64,000 bases of DNA from Pseudomonas sp. ERMR1:02. Lineage in GTDB: Bacteria > Pseudomonadota > Gammaproteobacteria > Pseudomonadales > Pseudomonadaceae. Positions 16,009 to 24,787 of this stretch are shown here, in pieces. Each line of letters starts with the position of its first letter. The first letter of the stretch is position 1. The notes under the pieces are model-generated. The model was not told the origin of the DNA. It was given only the letters and a program-made list of their open reading frames with translations, and did no database searches. The stretch spans positions 62,001-126,000 of the forward strand of contig NZ_NKJI01000013.1 in NCBI RefSeq assembly GCF_002277815.1. Direction: 5' to 3'. Both the position numbers and the translations under genes were made by a program.

Positions 16009-16926
16009 TCAATAAACCTGCGGCACGATGATTTGCGGCGGCGTCGGATTGCGCGAGTAGTCTTCCTGGCGCACGCGCTCCGGCAGCTGGATCACCGGTA
16101 GCTCCACTTCTTCGTAGGGCATTTGCCCAAGCAGGTGATGGATGCAGTTGAGTCGGGCCTTTTTCTTGTCGTCAGCCTGCACGACCCACCACGGCGCTTC
16201 GGCGATATGGGTACGTTCAAGCATGATTTCCTTAGCCTTGGTGTAGGCCTCCCAGCGCCGGCGGGACTCCAGGTCCATGGGGCTGAGTTTCCATTGTTTG
16301 AGCGGGTCATGGATGCGGCTGAGAAAACGCAGGTGCTGTTCCTGGTCCGAGATCGAGAACCAATATTTGATCAACTGGATGCCGGAGCGCGCGAGCATCC
16401 GCTCGAATTCCGGCACGGTGCGGAAGAACTCTTCGTACTGGTCCTCGTTACAGAACCCCATGACTTGTTCGACGCCGGCGCGGTTGTACCAGCTACGGTC
16501 AAACAGGACGATTTCACCCGCGGCCGGCAGGTGCGATACATAGCGCTGGAAGTACCACTGGGTGCGTTCGCGGTCATTGGGAGCGGGCAGGGCGGCCACC
16601 CGGCAGACCCGTGGATTGAGCCGCTGAGTGATGCGTTTGATCACCCCGCCTTTACCCGCTGCGTCGCGCCCTTCGAACAGGATCACCACCTTGTGCCCGG
16701 TTTTCACCACCCAACTCTGCAGCTTCACCAGTTCACCTTGCAGGCGGAACAGCTCGCTGAAGTAGCGGCGTCTTTCCTGCTTTTCACTGCTGTCATCGAG
16801 GTGTACATCGAACAGGGCTTCAAGGTCGTGCCCGTCCTCCATCAGCTCTAGCTCGAGCTCTTCGTCACTGTGATCGAGCAGTTCGCGATGGATGCGTTGC
16901 ATCAGGGTGTCGTTGGTCAACAGCAT
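16009..16926 (-). CDS. ppk2: Polyphosphate kinase 2
   Basis: 305 residues of the PPK2 family, which transfers phosphate between polyphosphate and nucleotides. Walker A FEGRDAAGKGG, Walker B VLFDRSWYNRAGVE, and the lid region with DPLKQWKLSPMDLESRRRWEAYTKAKE are all present. It is a single-domain form, as in class I enzymes that favour nucleoside diphosphate phosphorylation by polyP. The start at 16926 (MLLTNDTLMQ) is chosen over an upstream extension that would enter the divergent gene. It is divergent from a Ppx/GppA protein, so synthesis or use and breakdown of polyP are paired. Confidence 0.9.
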   Translation of the reverse strand: MLLTNDTLMQRIHRELLDHSDEELELELMEDGHDLEALFDVHLDDSSEKQERRRYFSELFRLQGELVKLQSWVVKTGHKVVILFEGRDAAGKGGVIKRITQRLNPRVCRVAALPAPNDRERTQWYFQRYVSHLPAAGEIVLFDRSWYNRAGVEQVMGFCNEDQYEEFFRTVPEFERMLARSGIQLIKYWFSISDQEQHLRFLSRIHDPLKQWKLSPMDLESRRRWEAYTKAKEIMLERTHIAEAPWWVVQADDKKKARLNCIHHLLGQMPYEEVELPVIQLPERVRQEDYSRNPTPPQIIVPQVY

Positions 16927-17124
16927 GGTCAGAACTCCCGATGAAGTTGGAGGCGTCAATGCTAGGCCTGTGCGTATGACGACGTGGTGACGAACAGATG
17001 ATGGCGAAATTAATCTGGCTGTCATCGTGATGTCACCAACCCCATGGCAGGATCGTCGCAAACCGCTTTAAGCGCCCCGCGGAACTCCGTCCGCGCACTG
17101 ATGAAATTGCCAGGAATCCCTACG

Positions 17125-18060
17125 ATGAAAGGTGACGCCTCTCTGTTTGCGGCCATTGACCTGGGCTCGAACGCGTTTCGCCTGATGATTGGCCAGTCAG
17201 TCAAACGCAACCGACAGTTCATGATCCAGGAAGTGAAAACCTTGCGCGAACCCGTGCGTCTGGCGGAGGGGTTTCACGGTGGGGCACTGGACGAATTGGC
17301 GCTGGATCGGGGATGGCAGGCACTGGCGCGATTCGGCAAGAAATTGCGCGGTTTCGAAGCCGGGCGAGTGCGGGCGGTAGCCACCAGTGCCGTGCGTGAA
17401 GCGGACAATGCTCAACTGTTTCTGGCCAGCGCGGAACGCCACCTGGGATTTCGAATTGACGTCATCTCAGGGCAAGAAGAAGCCCATCTGGTCTACGCCG
17501 GTGTTGCCCATACGATCGCGGGTTCAGAAAGCATGCGGCTGGTGGTAGATATCGGCGGCGGTTCAACCGAGTTGATTCTGGGGCGCGGCGCTCAGCCCCT
17601 TGTCACCGAGAGTATTGCCATCGGCAGCGGCACCTTTGGTGCGCGCTACTTTGCCGGCGGAGGCATCACCGCCCAGGCGCTGCTCGAAGCCGAGCGCGTT
17701 GCCACGCTGGAGTTCGACAAGGTTGCCCGTCGTTATCGCGCCCAGGGCTGGCAGCAGACCATTGGCTCTTCCGGCACTGCGCGCATGCTGGCCAAAATTC
17801 TCGATGCCAACGGCCTGAATGACCGTGGTCAACGCGGCATTACCTACAGCGGCCTGTTGCGTTTGTCGCTGCGCCTGCTTGAAGTCGGGCATGTCAAAAA
17901 GCTCCGGCTGACGGGGCTGCAAGCCCATCGCCTGAGCAGCTTGCCGGGCGGTCTGGTGCTGATGCTGGCGGCGTTCAAGGTCTTCGGCATCACCCACATG
18001 ACGCCTTCGGAACCGGGTTTGAGGTTTGGCGTTTTGCATGGCCTGATGTCCCGGCATTGA
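17125..18060 (+). CDS. Ppx/GppA family exopolyphosphatase
   Basis: 311 residues of the sugar-kinase/actin-like Ppx/GppA fold. The N-terminal AAIDLGSNAFRLMIG and the phosphate-binding VVDIGGGSTELILG with SIAIGSGTFGARY are clear. It contains only the Ppx domains I/II and lacks the C-terminal HD-like half of E. coli Ppx (513 residues), so it is a short form. Two earlier in-frame ATGs exist (17044, 17101); 17125 is preferred because GGAAT is 8 bases upstream and the family begins about ten residues before DLGSN. It is divergent from ppk2. Confidence 0.87.
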   Translation: MKGDASLFAAIDLGSNAFRLMIGQSVKRNRQFMIQEVKTLREPVRLAEGFHGGALDELALDRGWQALARFGKKLRGFEAGRVRAVATSAVREADNAQLFLASAERHLGFRIDVISGQEEAHLVYAGVAHTIAGSESMRLVVDIGGGSTELILGRGAQPLVTESIAIGSGTFGARYFAGGGITAQALLEAERVATLEFDKVARRYRAQGWQQTIGSSGTARMLAKILDANGLNDRGQRGITYSGLLRLSLRLLEVGHVKKLRLTGLQAHRLSSLPGGLVLMLAAFKVFGITHMTPSEPGLRFGVLHGLMSRH

Positions 18061-18079
18061 TCACATCCGAACGCAAAAC

Positions 18080-18168
18080 TGTAGGAGCCGGCTTGCTGGC
18101 GAAGGCGGCGTAACAGGCACGGCAGGGTTGACTGGGCTGTCGTCTTCGCCAGCAAGCCGGCTCCTACA
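18080..18168. repeat. REP pair, variant class
   Basis: Facing units TGTAGGAGCCGGCTTGCTGG and complement differ from the GAGC/GCTCG class in the hairpin stem. They lie between the convergent ppx and LysR genes. Confidence 0.88.
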
Positions 18169-18212
18169 GTTACGTGTATTTTTCTGGGCCTTGCGTAGGG
18201 TCGCACTCGCTT

Positions 18213-19067
18213 CTACGCGGCTTCCAGATTTTTTATCAGCCACTCACTGAAACTTCGCGCGTTGTTCTCACTGTCTCGATGGGTCAGCAAGGCCCAATTC
18301 GGGCCGCGGATCGTCTGTTCCACCAAAGGTTGCAGCAAGCCATTGGCGCGGGCCTGACGACTCAGCAGCTGGCTGATCAGGGCGATCCCGAGTCCCGCGC
18401 ACGCGGCGTCCAGCAGCAGGCCGGGGTCGGAGAAGTTCAGCCCCTGATCCTGCTGGCCGACATCGATGCCAGCCTCCACCGCCCAATGACTCCAATCCAT
18501 TTCCCGTTCGCCGTGCAGAGTGGTGCGCTGTTGCTGTGGCTGCGTCAACAGGTCCGGGTGACAGGCGGGGTAGAGGCGGTCCGCGTACAGCACTTTGAAA
18601 CTGCATTCAGCCTGGGAGCTGATGTCATCGCGCACGGCAATGTCGATGGTCTGAGTGGCCATGTCCGGGACTTCATCGGTGCTGTAAATCCACAGATCGA
18701 CCTGCGGATGCAGGCGACGAAAATCCCCCAGGCGCGGCAGCAGCCAGTGGCGGGCGAATGCCGGGGTGGTGTTGAGCACCAGTTGATTGGGTTTCTGGTA
18801 CTGCCCGAGACGACGAATGCCCACGGACAGTTGCTGCAGCATTGCCTGGGTGGTGCTTAGCAGGTCGTGGCCGGCATCGGTCAGGCTGACGCTGCGCCCG
18901 CTGCGAAAAAACAGCGGTTGTTCAAGGTAGGCCTCAAGGCTGCGGATCTGCTGACTGATGGCCGACTGGGTGAGGTGCAGTTCGGCGGCAGCCTTGTGGA
19001 AACTGCCCAGTCGAGCAGCTGCTTCAAAGCCGCGAAGGGTGCTTAGCGGCGGCCAGTGTTTAAGCAT
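18213..19067 (-). CDS. LysR-family transcriptional regulator
   Basis: 284 residues. The N-terminal winged helix reads LSTLRGFEAAARLGSFHKAAAELHLTQSAISQQIRSLEAYLEQPLFFRSGRSVSLTDAG. A periplasmic-binding-type effector domain follows, in the GcvA-like branch (IDIAVRDD...). It is divergent from the agmatine genes with 136 bases between, so it is the probable regulator of aguAB. P. aeruginosa uses a TetR-type AguR at this locus, so the regulator class here is different. The inducer is inferred to be agmatine or carbamoylputrescine. Confidence 0.88.
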   Translation of the reverse strand: MLKHWPPLSTLRGFEAAARLGSFHKAAAELHLTQSAISQQIRSLEAYLEQPLFFRSGRSVSLTDAGHDLLSTTQAMLQQLSVGIRRLGQYQKPNQLVLNTTPAFARHWLLPRLGDFRRLHPQVDLWIYSTDEVPDMATQTIDIAVRDDISSQAECSFKVLYADRLYPACHPDLLTQPQQQRTTLHGEREMDWSHWAVEAGIDVGQQDQGLNFSDPGLLLDAACAGLGIALISQLLSRQARANGLLQPLVEQTIRGPNWALLTHRDSENNARSFSEWLIKNLEAA

Positions 19068-19203
19068 GCTGATAAGTTCCTCTAATCACTTCTCTGCAAA
19101 ATCCATCGTTTGTTTGCCCTTTTTTACAGCCGTAGCATGCATGCCATAACCAACAAGGCAGTTTTTGTTGAACACAATGGCTTAACTGAAAGGGCTTTTT
19201 ATC

Positions 19204-20255
19204 ATGCCGCACAATGAAAATCTAAACACCGGTTGGATGATGCCCGCCGAATGGGTCCGTCACGCCGCGACCTGGATGGTCTGGCCGCACAACCAGGCGC
19301 TCTGGGAGTCGGGCTGGCGCGTGACATTGGCGCAGGTACAAGAAGATTTTGCTGGCGTGGCCAACGCCATTGCCCGTTTCGAACCGGTGAAAATGGTCGT
19401 TGACCCATCGGCCGTGGCCAGTGCCAAAGCGTTGTGCGGCGCCAACATCGAACTGATCGAGTTGCCGGTGAACGACAGCTGGTGCCGCGATTCCGGTCCG
19501 AGTTTCGTCTGCCACCCGCAACAAGGCCTGGCCGGGGTGAGCTGGCGCTTCAATGCCTGGGGCGGCAAGTCGGCCCACGATCTGGATGAAGGCCTGGCGC
19601 GCCGCGCACTCAATCACTTGGGCCTGCCGTGTTTTGGCACGCACCTGAGCAATGAAGGCGGGGCGATTCATGTCGATGGCGAAGGCACGCTGATCACCAC
19701 CGAGTCGGTCCTGCTCAACCCCAATCGCAACCCGGCATGAACAAGGCCGAGATGGAGGAGATCTTTGCCCGTCTGCTGGGCGTGAATAAAACCATCTGGC
19801 TGCCGGGCGATCCGGACTATGTCACCGGCGATATGACCGATGGCCACGTCGATGGCGTCTGCGCATTCGCCCGTCCCGGCGTGTTGCTGGTGGACGCCAC
19901 CCACGACCGGCAATCGGTGTATGCCGAAGTAGCCCGGGAGAACCGGCGTGCCCTGGAGCTGGCAACCGACGCTAAGGGTCGCAAGTTCGAACTGATGGAA
20001 CTGTATGAAGCCAGTGATGCCGTGGACCCTGAAGCCGAAGTGTTCTGCGCGTCCTACACCAACTTCTACATCGTCAACGACGCGATCATCATGCCGGCCT
20101 ATGGCATTGCGGCCGACCAGGCAGCGGCCAAAGTATTGGCTCAGGCGTTCCCGGGGCGCGAAGTAGTGCCGGTGCGGATCAACAACCTGGCCCATGGCGG
20201 TGGCGGGGTGCATTGCATTACCCAGCAACAGCCGGCCTGGCCAGTGGAGGGTTGA
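19204..20255 (+). CDS. aguA: Agmatine deiminase (frameshifted)
   Basis: Converts agmatine to N-carbamoylputrescine and ammonia in the cytoplasm. Family marks: NDSWCRDSGPSFV, FNAWGGK, EGGAIHVDGEGT, DGHVDGV and the catalytic cysteine in GGGGVHCITQQ at the C-terminus. As written, the frame stops at NRNPA near 19740 and continues in another frame as MNKAEMEEIF. Restoring one G in the run at 19734-19735 reads NRNPGMNKAEM and gives a continuous 350-residue enzyme. This is a probable base-call deletion. It is followed 4 bases later by aguB. Confidence 0.9.
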
Positions 20256-20259
20256 TGCC

Positions 20260-21168
20260 ATGACCTTGTTGACCATTGCTGTCACCCAGATGCCTTGCAC
20301 CTGGGACCTGCAACACAACCTCGATCAGGCCGAGCAACTGGTGCGTGAGGCGGCGGCCAAAGGCGCCCAAGTCATCCTGTTGCAGGAGCTGTTCGCCACG
20401 CCGTATTTCTGTATCGAACAAAGTCACCAGCACCTGGCGCTGGCCGAGGAGTTTCGCGACAGCCCTGTGCTCCAGCGCTTTGCCGCGCTGGCCAGGGAGT
20501 TAGGTGTGGTGTTGCCGCTGAGCTGGTTCGAGAAGGCCGGTAACGCCTATTTCAATTCCTTGTGCGTGGCCGATGCCGATGGACGCTTGTTGGGCGTGTA
20601 TCGCAAAACCCATATCCCCAACGCCATCGGTTATCAGGAGAAAGAATACTTCAGCCCCGGCGACACCGGTTTCCGTGTCTGGGACACGGCGTTCGGGCGC
20701 ATCGGCGTGGGCATCTGCTGGGATCAGTGGTTCCCCGAGACGGCCCGTTGCCTGGCCTTGATGGGCGCCGAAGTGCTGTTGTTTCCCACCGCCATCGGCT
20801 CTGAACCTGGCTGCGCAACCCTGGATTCCCGTGACCACTGGCAAATGACCATGCGCGGTCACGCGGCGGCCAACATCCTGCCGGTGGTAGCGTCCAATCG
20901 CGTCGGCCGGGAAGCGGCGACCCTTGATCCGACCTTGCAGATGAGCTTCTACGGCTCGTCTTTCATCTGTAACCACAAGGGCAAATTGCTCGCCGAGGCC
21001 GACCGTGACAGCACTGGCGTGCTGGTGCATAGCCTCGATCTGGCCGCCATGCGCGAAGAACGCCTGAGCTGGGGGATCTACCGCGACCGCCGTCCGGAGA
21101 TGTACGGAGCGCTGTTGAGCCAGGACGGTCGCCAGATCAATGCACGCTGGAATTCCAAAGGGGTCTGA
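20260..21168 (+). CDS. aguB: N-carbamoylputrescine amidase
   Basis: 302 residues of the carbon-nitrogen hydrolase (nitrilase) superfamily, hydrolysing N-carbamoylputrescine to putrescine, CO2 and ammonia. The catalytic triad is visible: Glu in LLQELFATPYFC, Lys in YRKTHIPNAIGYQEKEYF, and Cys in VGICWDQWFPE. The family signatures RGHAAANILPVVASNRVG and the ending ERLSWGIYRDRRPEMYGAL are also present. The start at 20260 is 4 bases after aguA. Length equals that of known AguB proteins. Confidence 0.93.
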   Translation: MTLLTIAVTQMPCTWDLQHNLDQAEQLVREAAAKGAQVILLQELFATPYFCIEQSHQHLALAEEFRDSPVLQRFAALARELGVVLPLSWFEKAGNAYFNSLCVADADGRLLGVYRKTHIPNAIGYQEKEYFSPGDTGFRVWDTAFGRIGVGICWDQWFPETARCLALMGAEVLLFPTAIGSEPGCATLDSRDHWQMTMRGHAAANILPVVASNRVGREAATLDPTLQMSFYGSSFICNHKGKLLAEADRDSTGVLVHSLDLAAMREERLSWGIYRDRRPEMYGALLSQDGRQINARWNSKGV

Positions 21169-21169
21169 C

Positions 21170-22273
21170 ATGCGTACTTTCAACAAGCTGTTGCCCGGCG
21201 TCCTGGGATTGGCCATTAGCTGCGCGGTGCCAGCGCTGCACGCCGAAGAGAAGACCCTGCGGCTGTACAACTGGGCCGATTATTTTGCCGAGGACACCCT
21301 GAGTCGGTTCACCGCCGAAACCGGGATCAAGGTGATCTACGACGTCATGGATGGCAGTGAGACGCTGGAAGCCAAGATGCTGGCGGGTGGCAGCGGTTAT
21401 GACCTGATTTTCCCCGGCGACACCGTGGCCGAGCGCCTGGTGCGCGCCGGCAGCCTGCAGCCGCTGGACCGCTCCAAACTCACCGAGCTGGCTGACATCG
21501 AACCCGGCCTGCAAAAGCTGCGCAGGCAATATGAGCATTCGAGCCAGGCCACCGTCCCCTACACCTGGGGCACCATCGGCGTGACCTATAACGAGGAGCA
21601 GATCAAGCAGCGCGTGCCGGATGCCCCGGTCAACAGCCTGGATATGTTGTTCAAGCCGGAACTGGCGGCGCGGTTTGCCGATTGCGGCATTTCGATGATC
21701 GACTCACCGGACGAAGTGCTGGCAGTGGTGCTCAACTATCTCGGTCGCGAACCACGCAGCGCCAAGCCTGAAGACCTGAAGGCGGCAAGTGAATTGCTGG
21801 CCAGACTGCGACCGTACATTCGCAAGTTTCAGTCACAACCGGTGACCGACCTGGTGAACGGCAATCTGTGCCTGTCCCTCGGTTACAGCGGCGACATGAC
21901 CCAGGCGCAACGCACGTCGGATTCCGCCGGCAAGAAAACCACGTTCCAGTACCGCATTCCCACGGAGGGCACCACGGTCTGGATGGACACCATGGCGATC
22001 CCGGTCGACGCCAAACATCCGGAGTACGCCTATGCGTTCATCAACTTCGTCATGCGCCCACAGAACATGGCCGCCATCAGCAACTTCACCGGCTACCCCA
22101 CGTCGAATGCCAAGGCGCGTCCGAGCGTCGATGCATCGATGCGCGACAACCCGGACATCTACATCAATGAAGCCACCTATGCTCGATTGATCCCGGGCAA
22201 GGACATTCCCCAGGCCGACATGCGCGCGCGCATGCGCACCTGGACCAAATTCAAGACGGCCACCGGCCAGTAA
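21170..22273 (+). CDS. Polyamine ABC transporter substrate-binding protein, PotF/SpuD type
   Basis: 367 residues with a Sec signal peptide (hydrophobic core LLPGVLGLAISCAVPALHA, cut after HA). The mature start KTLRLYNWADYFAEDTLSRF is the hallmark of PotF/SpuD/SpuE polyamine binders. Further marks are SGYDLIFPGDTVAERLV, PYTWGTIGVTYNEEQI and CLSLGYSGDM. It lies directly after aguB with no permease or ATPase nearby. It probably works with a transporter encoded elsewhere, or acts as a sensor partner. A ligand of putrescine or agmatine is inferred from family and context. Confidence 0.88.
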   Translation: MRTFNKLLPGVLGLAISCAVPALHAEEKTLRLYNWADYFAEDTLSRFTAETGIKVIYDVMDGSETLEAKMLAGGSGYDLIFPGDTVAERLVRAGSLQPLDRSKLTELADIEPGLQKLRRQYEHSSQATVPYTWGTIGVTYNEEQIKQRVPDAPVNSLDMLFKPELAARFADCGISMIDSPDEVLAVVLNYLGREPRSAKPEDLKAASELLARLRPYIRKFQSQPVTDLVNGNLCLSLGYSGDMTQAQRTSDSAGKKTTFQYRIPTEGTTVWMDTMAIPVDAKHPEYAYAFINFVMRPQNMAAISNFTGYPTSNAKARPSVDASMRDNPDIYINEATYARLIPGKDIPQADMRARMRTWTKFKTATGQ

Positions 22274-22283
22274 ACACTGACCC

Positions 22284-22375
22284 TGTAGGAGCGAAGCTTG
22301 CTCGCGAAAGCGGTGTGTCAGTCGACATACACATTGACTGACCCGCCGCTTTCGCGAGCAAGCTTCGCTCCCACA
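22284..22375. repeat. REP pair
   Basis: Facing TGTAGGAGCGAAGCTTGCTC units; the right unit has a single change (CTCCCACA). Confidence 0.88.
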
Positions 22376-22422
22376 GGTTCGGCGTTGTTGGCCGGGCTTT
22401 GTTAATTTTCAGGAACAAGTAC

Positions 22423-23544
22423 ATGTCGACGCGTCGCGAATTCATCAAACAGGTATCGGTTGTTGCCGGTATGGGAGCTGCTTTCATGGGCCTTGGCCTG
22501 AGCCCGTCGTTAGTGCTGGCAGCCAGCGAAGGCCGTTGGTACATGCCGGATGAAGGCGACAAGCATGAACAGGCCTTCATCGCCTTTGGCGCACAGGACG
22601 CCATTTGGGAAGACTTCACCCCAGACGTGCAGGCGGCCCTTGGCCGGATCGCACGGACCATCGCCGGCTATGAACCGCTCACCGTATTCTGTCGCGAGAG
22701 CGAGCGGGGTCTGGCCGAAGAGCATTGCGGCACGACCAATATCACCTATGTCATCAGCGAACTCGACGACATCTGGATGCGTGATATCGGCGCCAATTTT
22801 GTCGTCGATGGCAAAGGTGAACTCGGCGCCGTGGATTTCAACTTCAACGGCTGGGGCAACAAACAGCAGCACAGCGAGGATGCGCAAGTGGCGGCTTTGG
22901 TTGCCCGCCGCGAAGAGGCGAGTTACCTGCGCAGTGAGTTGGTGGGCGAGGGCGGTGGTATCGAAGTGGATGGTCACGGCACCGGGATCATGACCGAAAG
23001 CAGCTGGATCAATCGCAACCGCAACCCGGACTGGAGCAAGGCTGAGGTCGAGCAAGAGCTCAAGGCCCGCCTGGGCCTGCGCAAAATCATCTGGCTGCCG
23101 GGCATCAAAGGCAAGGACATCACCGACGCCCACGTCGATTTCTATGCCCGTTTCGTCAGGCCGGGGGTGATCATCGCCAACCTCGACAACGACCCCGAGT
23201 CCTACGATAACAAGGTCACCCGTGCCCATCTGGAGATTCTCAAGAACGCCACGGATGCCGATGGCCGCAAGCTGGAAGTGCACACCGTGTCGCCGCCTCT
23301 GAACCCGCGCAAGAGCAAGTTCAACCGCGATAACAAGGACTTCGCCGCTGGCTACATCAACTACTTCGTGATCAACGGGGCGATCGTTGCGCCTGAATTC
23401 GGTGACAAGGCAGCAGATCGCAAAGCCTTTGATCTGCTGTCTGAACTTTACCCCGATCGTGAGGTGGTGCAGCTCAACATCGACGCCATCGCTGCCGGTG
23501 GCGGCGGCATTCATTGCGTGACCGGTCACCAGCCGCTGGTATAG
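22423..23544 (+). CDS. Tat-exported agmatine deiminase family protein
   Basis: 373 residues. The N-terminus STRREFIKQVSVVAGMGAAF is a twin-arginine signal, with cleavage likely after VLAA, so the enzyme acts in the periplasm. The rest is a full agmatine deiminase/PAD-type fold: DDIWMRDIGANF, NFNGWGNKQQ, EGGGIEVDGHGTGIMTESS, TDAHVDFYARFV and the catalytic Cys in GGGGIHCVTGHQP. It shares NRNRNP and GGGG-HC with the cytoplasmic AguA but has M for C in the WCRD motif. AGGAAC precedes the ATG. It may process agmatine or a related guanidine outside the cytoplasm; the substrate is not shown. Confidence 0.87.
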   Translation: MSTRREFIKQVSVVAGMGAAFMGLGLSPSLVLAASEGRWYMPDEGDKHEQAFIAFGAQDAIWEDFTPDVQAALGRIARTIAGYEPLTVFCRESERGLAEEHCGTTNITYVISELDDIWMRDIGANFVVDGKGELGAVDFNFNGWGNKQQHSEDAQVAALVARREEASYLRSELVGEGGGIEVDGHGTGIMTESSWINRNRNPDWSKAEVEQELKARLGLRKIIWLPGIKGKDITDAHVDFYARFVRPGVIIANLDNDPESYDNKVTRAHLEILKNATDADGRKLEVHTVSPPLNPRKSKFNRDNKDFAAGYINYFVINGAIVAPEFGDKAADRKAFDLLSELYPDREVVQLNIDAIAAGGGGIHCVTGHQPLV

Positions 23545-23618
23545 CCGAGGGCGCTGTGCGGCATCAGCGGGGCGTCTGGTAAACTGCGCCGCTTTACCTC
23601 CTCAAACAAGAGTCCCCC

Positions 23619-23999
23619 ATGGCAAACCAAGACATCACCTTCACTCCCGATCCCGACCAGGACTCCATCTCCTCCGACGTCGCCGGTTTCAACGGCATCC
23701 TGATGTCCACCCAGATCCCGACCCGCGCCGACGGCAGCCTGGAACTGGGCGACATCACCCTGCAGAGCGAGTGCACCCTGCAAGCGCTCAAGGTCGCACT
23801 GGAGCGGGCGGGCAGCTCCATGGACCGTGTCATGCACCTGACCATCTACCTCACCGACATGGCCGACCGCGCAGCGTTCAACGAAGTCTACAAACGCTTC
23901 TTCGCCAAACCATGGCCGGTTCGCGCCGCAGTGGGCGTGGCATCGCTGGCAGTCGAAGGCATGCGCGTGGAAGTCGTTGCAATGGCGGCCAAGGCCTGA
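23619..23999 (+). CDS. RidA family protein
   Basis: 126 residues of the YjgF/YER057c/UK114 family, which hydrolyse reactive enamine or imine intermediates. The fold marks are GFNGILMSTQIPTRADGSLELGDI and SSMDRVMHLTIYLTDMADRAAFNEVYKRFF. The ending PARAAVGVASLAVEGM-like region (PVRAAVGVASLAVEGMRVEVVAMA) carries V where RidA proper has the catalytic Arg in R-x-x-V-x-V; the Arg in PWPVRAAVGV is present. It is placed after the agmatine genes and probably scavenges reactive nitrogen intermediates there, although 74 bases separate them. Confidence 0.85.
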   Translation: MANQDITFTPDPDQDSISSDVAGFNGILMSTQIPTRADGSLELGDITLQSECTLQALKVALERAGSSMDRVMHLTIYLTDMADRAAFNEVYKRFFAKPWPVRAAVGVASLAVEGMRVEVVAMAAKA

Positions 24000-24026
24000 C
24001 TCCATCGAAACGCACACACACAACCC

Positions 24027-24116
24027 TGTAGGAGCTGGCTTGCCAGCGAAAGCGGCGTGTCAGTCAATGTTGATGTCGGCTGACACGCCGCCTTCGCTGG
24101 CAAGCCAGCTCCTACA
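24027..24116. repeat. REP pair, variant class
   Basis: Facing units TGTAGGAGCTGGCTTGCCAG and complement form a third stem variant, between the convergent ridA-type and response-regulator genes. Confidence 0.88.
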
Positions 24117-24129
24117 AGGGCGTTTTGGT

Positions 24130-24774
24130 CTAGCGGGAGATGATCCCGTGATCGATCGCGTATTTGACCAGCGCCGCCGGTTTGTCGATGTTGAGCTTGC
24201 GGCGGATGCTCAGGCGATGGGTTTCCACCGTGCGTACACTGATGTCCAGTTCCCGGGCCATTTCCTTGTTGTTCAGCCCCTGGGCCATTTTGTACAGCAC
24301 CTGGCTCTCGCGGGGTGTCAGTTCGTTGTCGGTGCTTTTATCAGCGATGAGCCGCTGGGCGATTTCGGCACTGTAGAAGGTGCCGCCGCTGGTGATGGCT
24401 TCGATGGCCGCAATGATTTCCCGTGACGGGGCATTCTTCAGCACATAGCCGCTGGCACCGGATCGGACCGATTCACTCACGTATTCGTAGTTATCGTACA
24501 TGCTCAGCACCAGCACCTTGAGCGAGGGGTACCGGCTGCGCAGCACGCGGGTCAACTCCAGGCCGTTGATGTCCGGCAGACTGATGTCGACCAGCAACAG
24601 GTCTGGCTGGCAACGCCCGACCATCTCGATCGCATCGGCACCGTTTTCGGCTTCGCCCACCACTTCCAGGGGCGCCATGACGGCCAGCAATGCCTTGATT
24701 CCATCGCGGACCAGGGAGTGATCGTCGACCAGAGCGACGCGGATCGGGGAAGGCAGGTTCATCGGGGCATTCAC
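24130..24774 (-). CDS. NarL/LuxR-type response regulator
   Basis: 214 residues. The receiver domain has the acidic pair DD at 17-18, phospho-acceptor Asp63 in LLLVDISLPDING, and the conserved Lys in YVLKNAPS. The C-terminal LuxR helix-turn-helix contains LTPRESQVLYKMAQGLNNKEMARELDISVRTVETHRLSIRRKL. It is encoded 13 bases after its partner kinase. The adjacent cstA and the symmetric operator array at 26290-26333 make cstA-ybdD the likely target. Confidence 0.92.
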   Translation of the reverse strand: MNAPMNLPSPIRVALVDDHSLVRDGIKALLAVMAPLEVVGEAENGADAIEMVGRCQPDLLLVDISLPDINGLELTRVLRSRYPSLKVLVLSMYDNYEYVSESVRSGASGYVLKNAPSREIIAAIEAITSGGTFYSAEIAQRLIADKSTDNELTPRESQVLYKMAQGLNNKEMARELDISVRTVETHRLSIRRKLNIDKPAALVKYAIDHGIISR

Positions 24775-24787
24775 TCTTGTTGTCAGG

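Noticed and set aside
22510..23529. 339-residue minus-strand open frame
   Set aside because: It is antisense to the Tat-exported deiminase; the plus strand carries all the family motifs.
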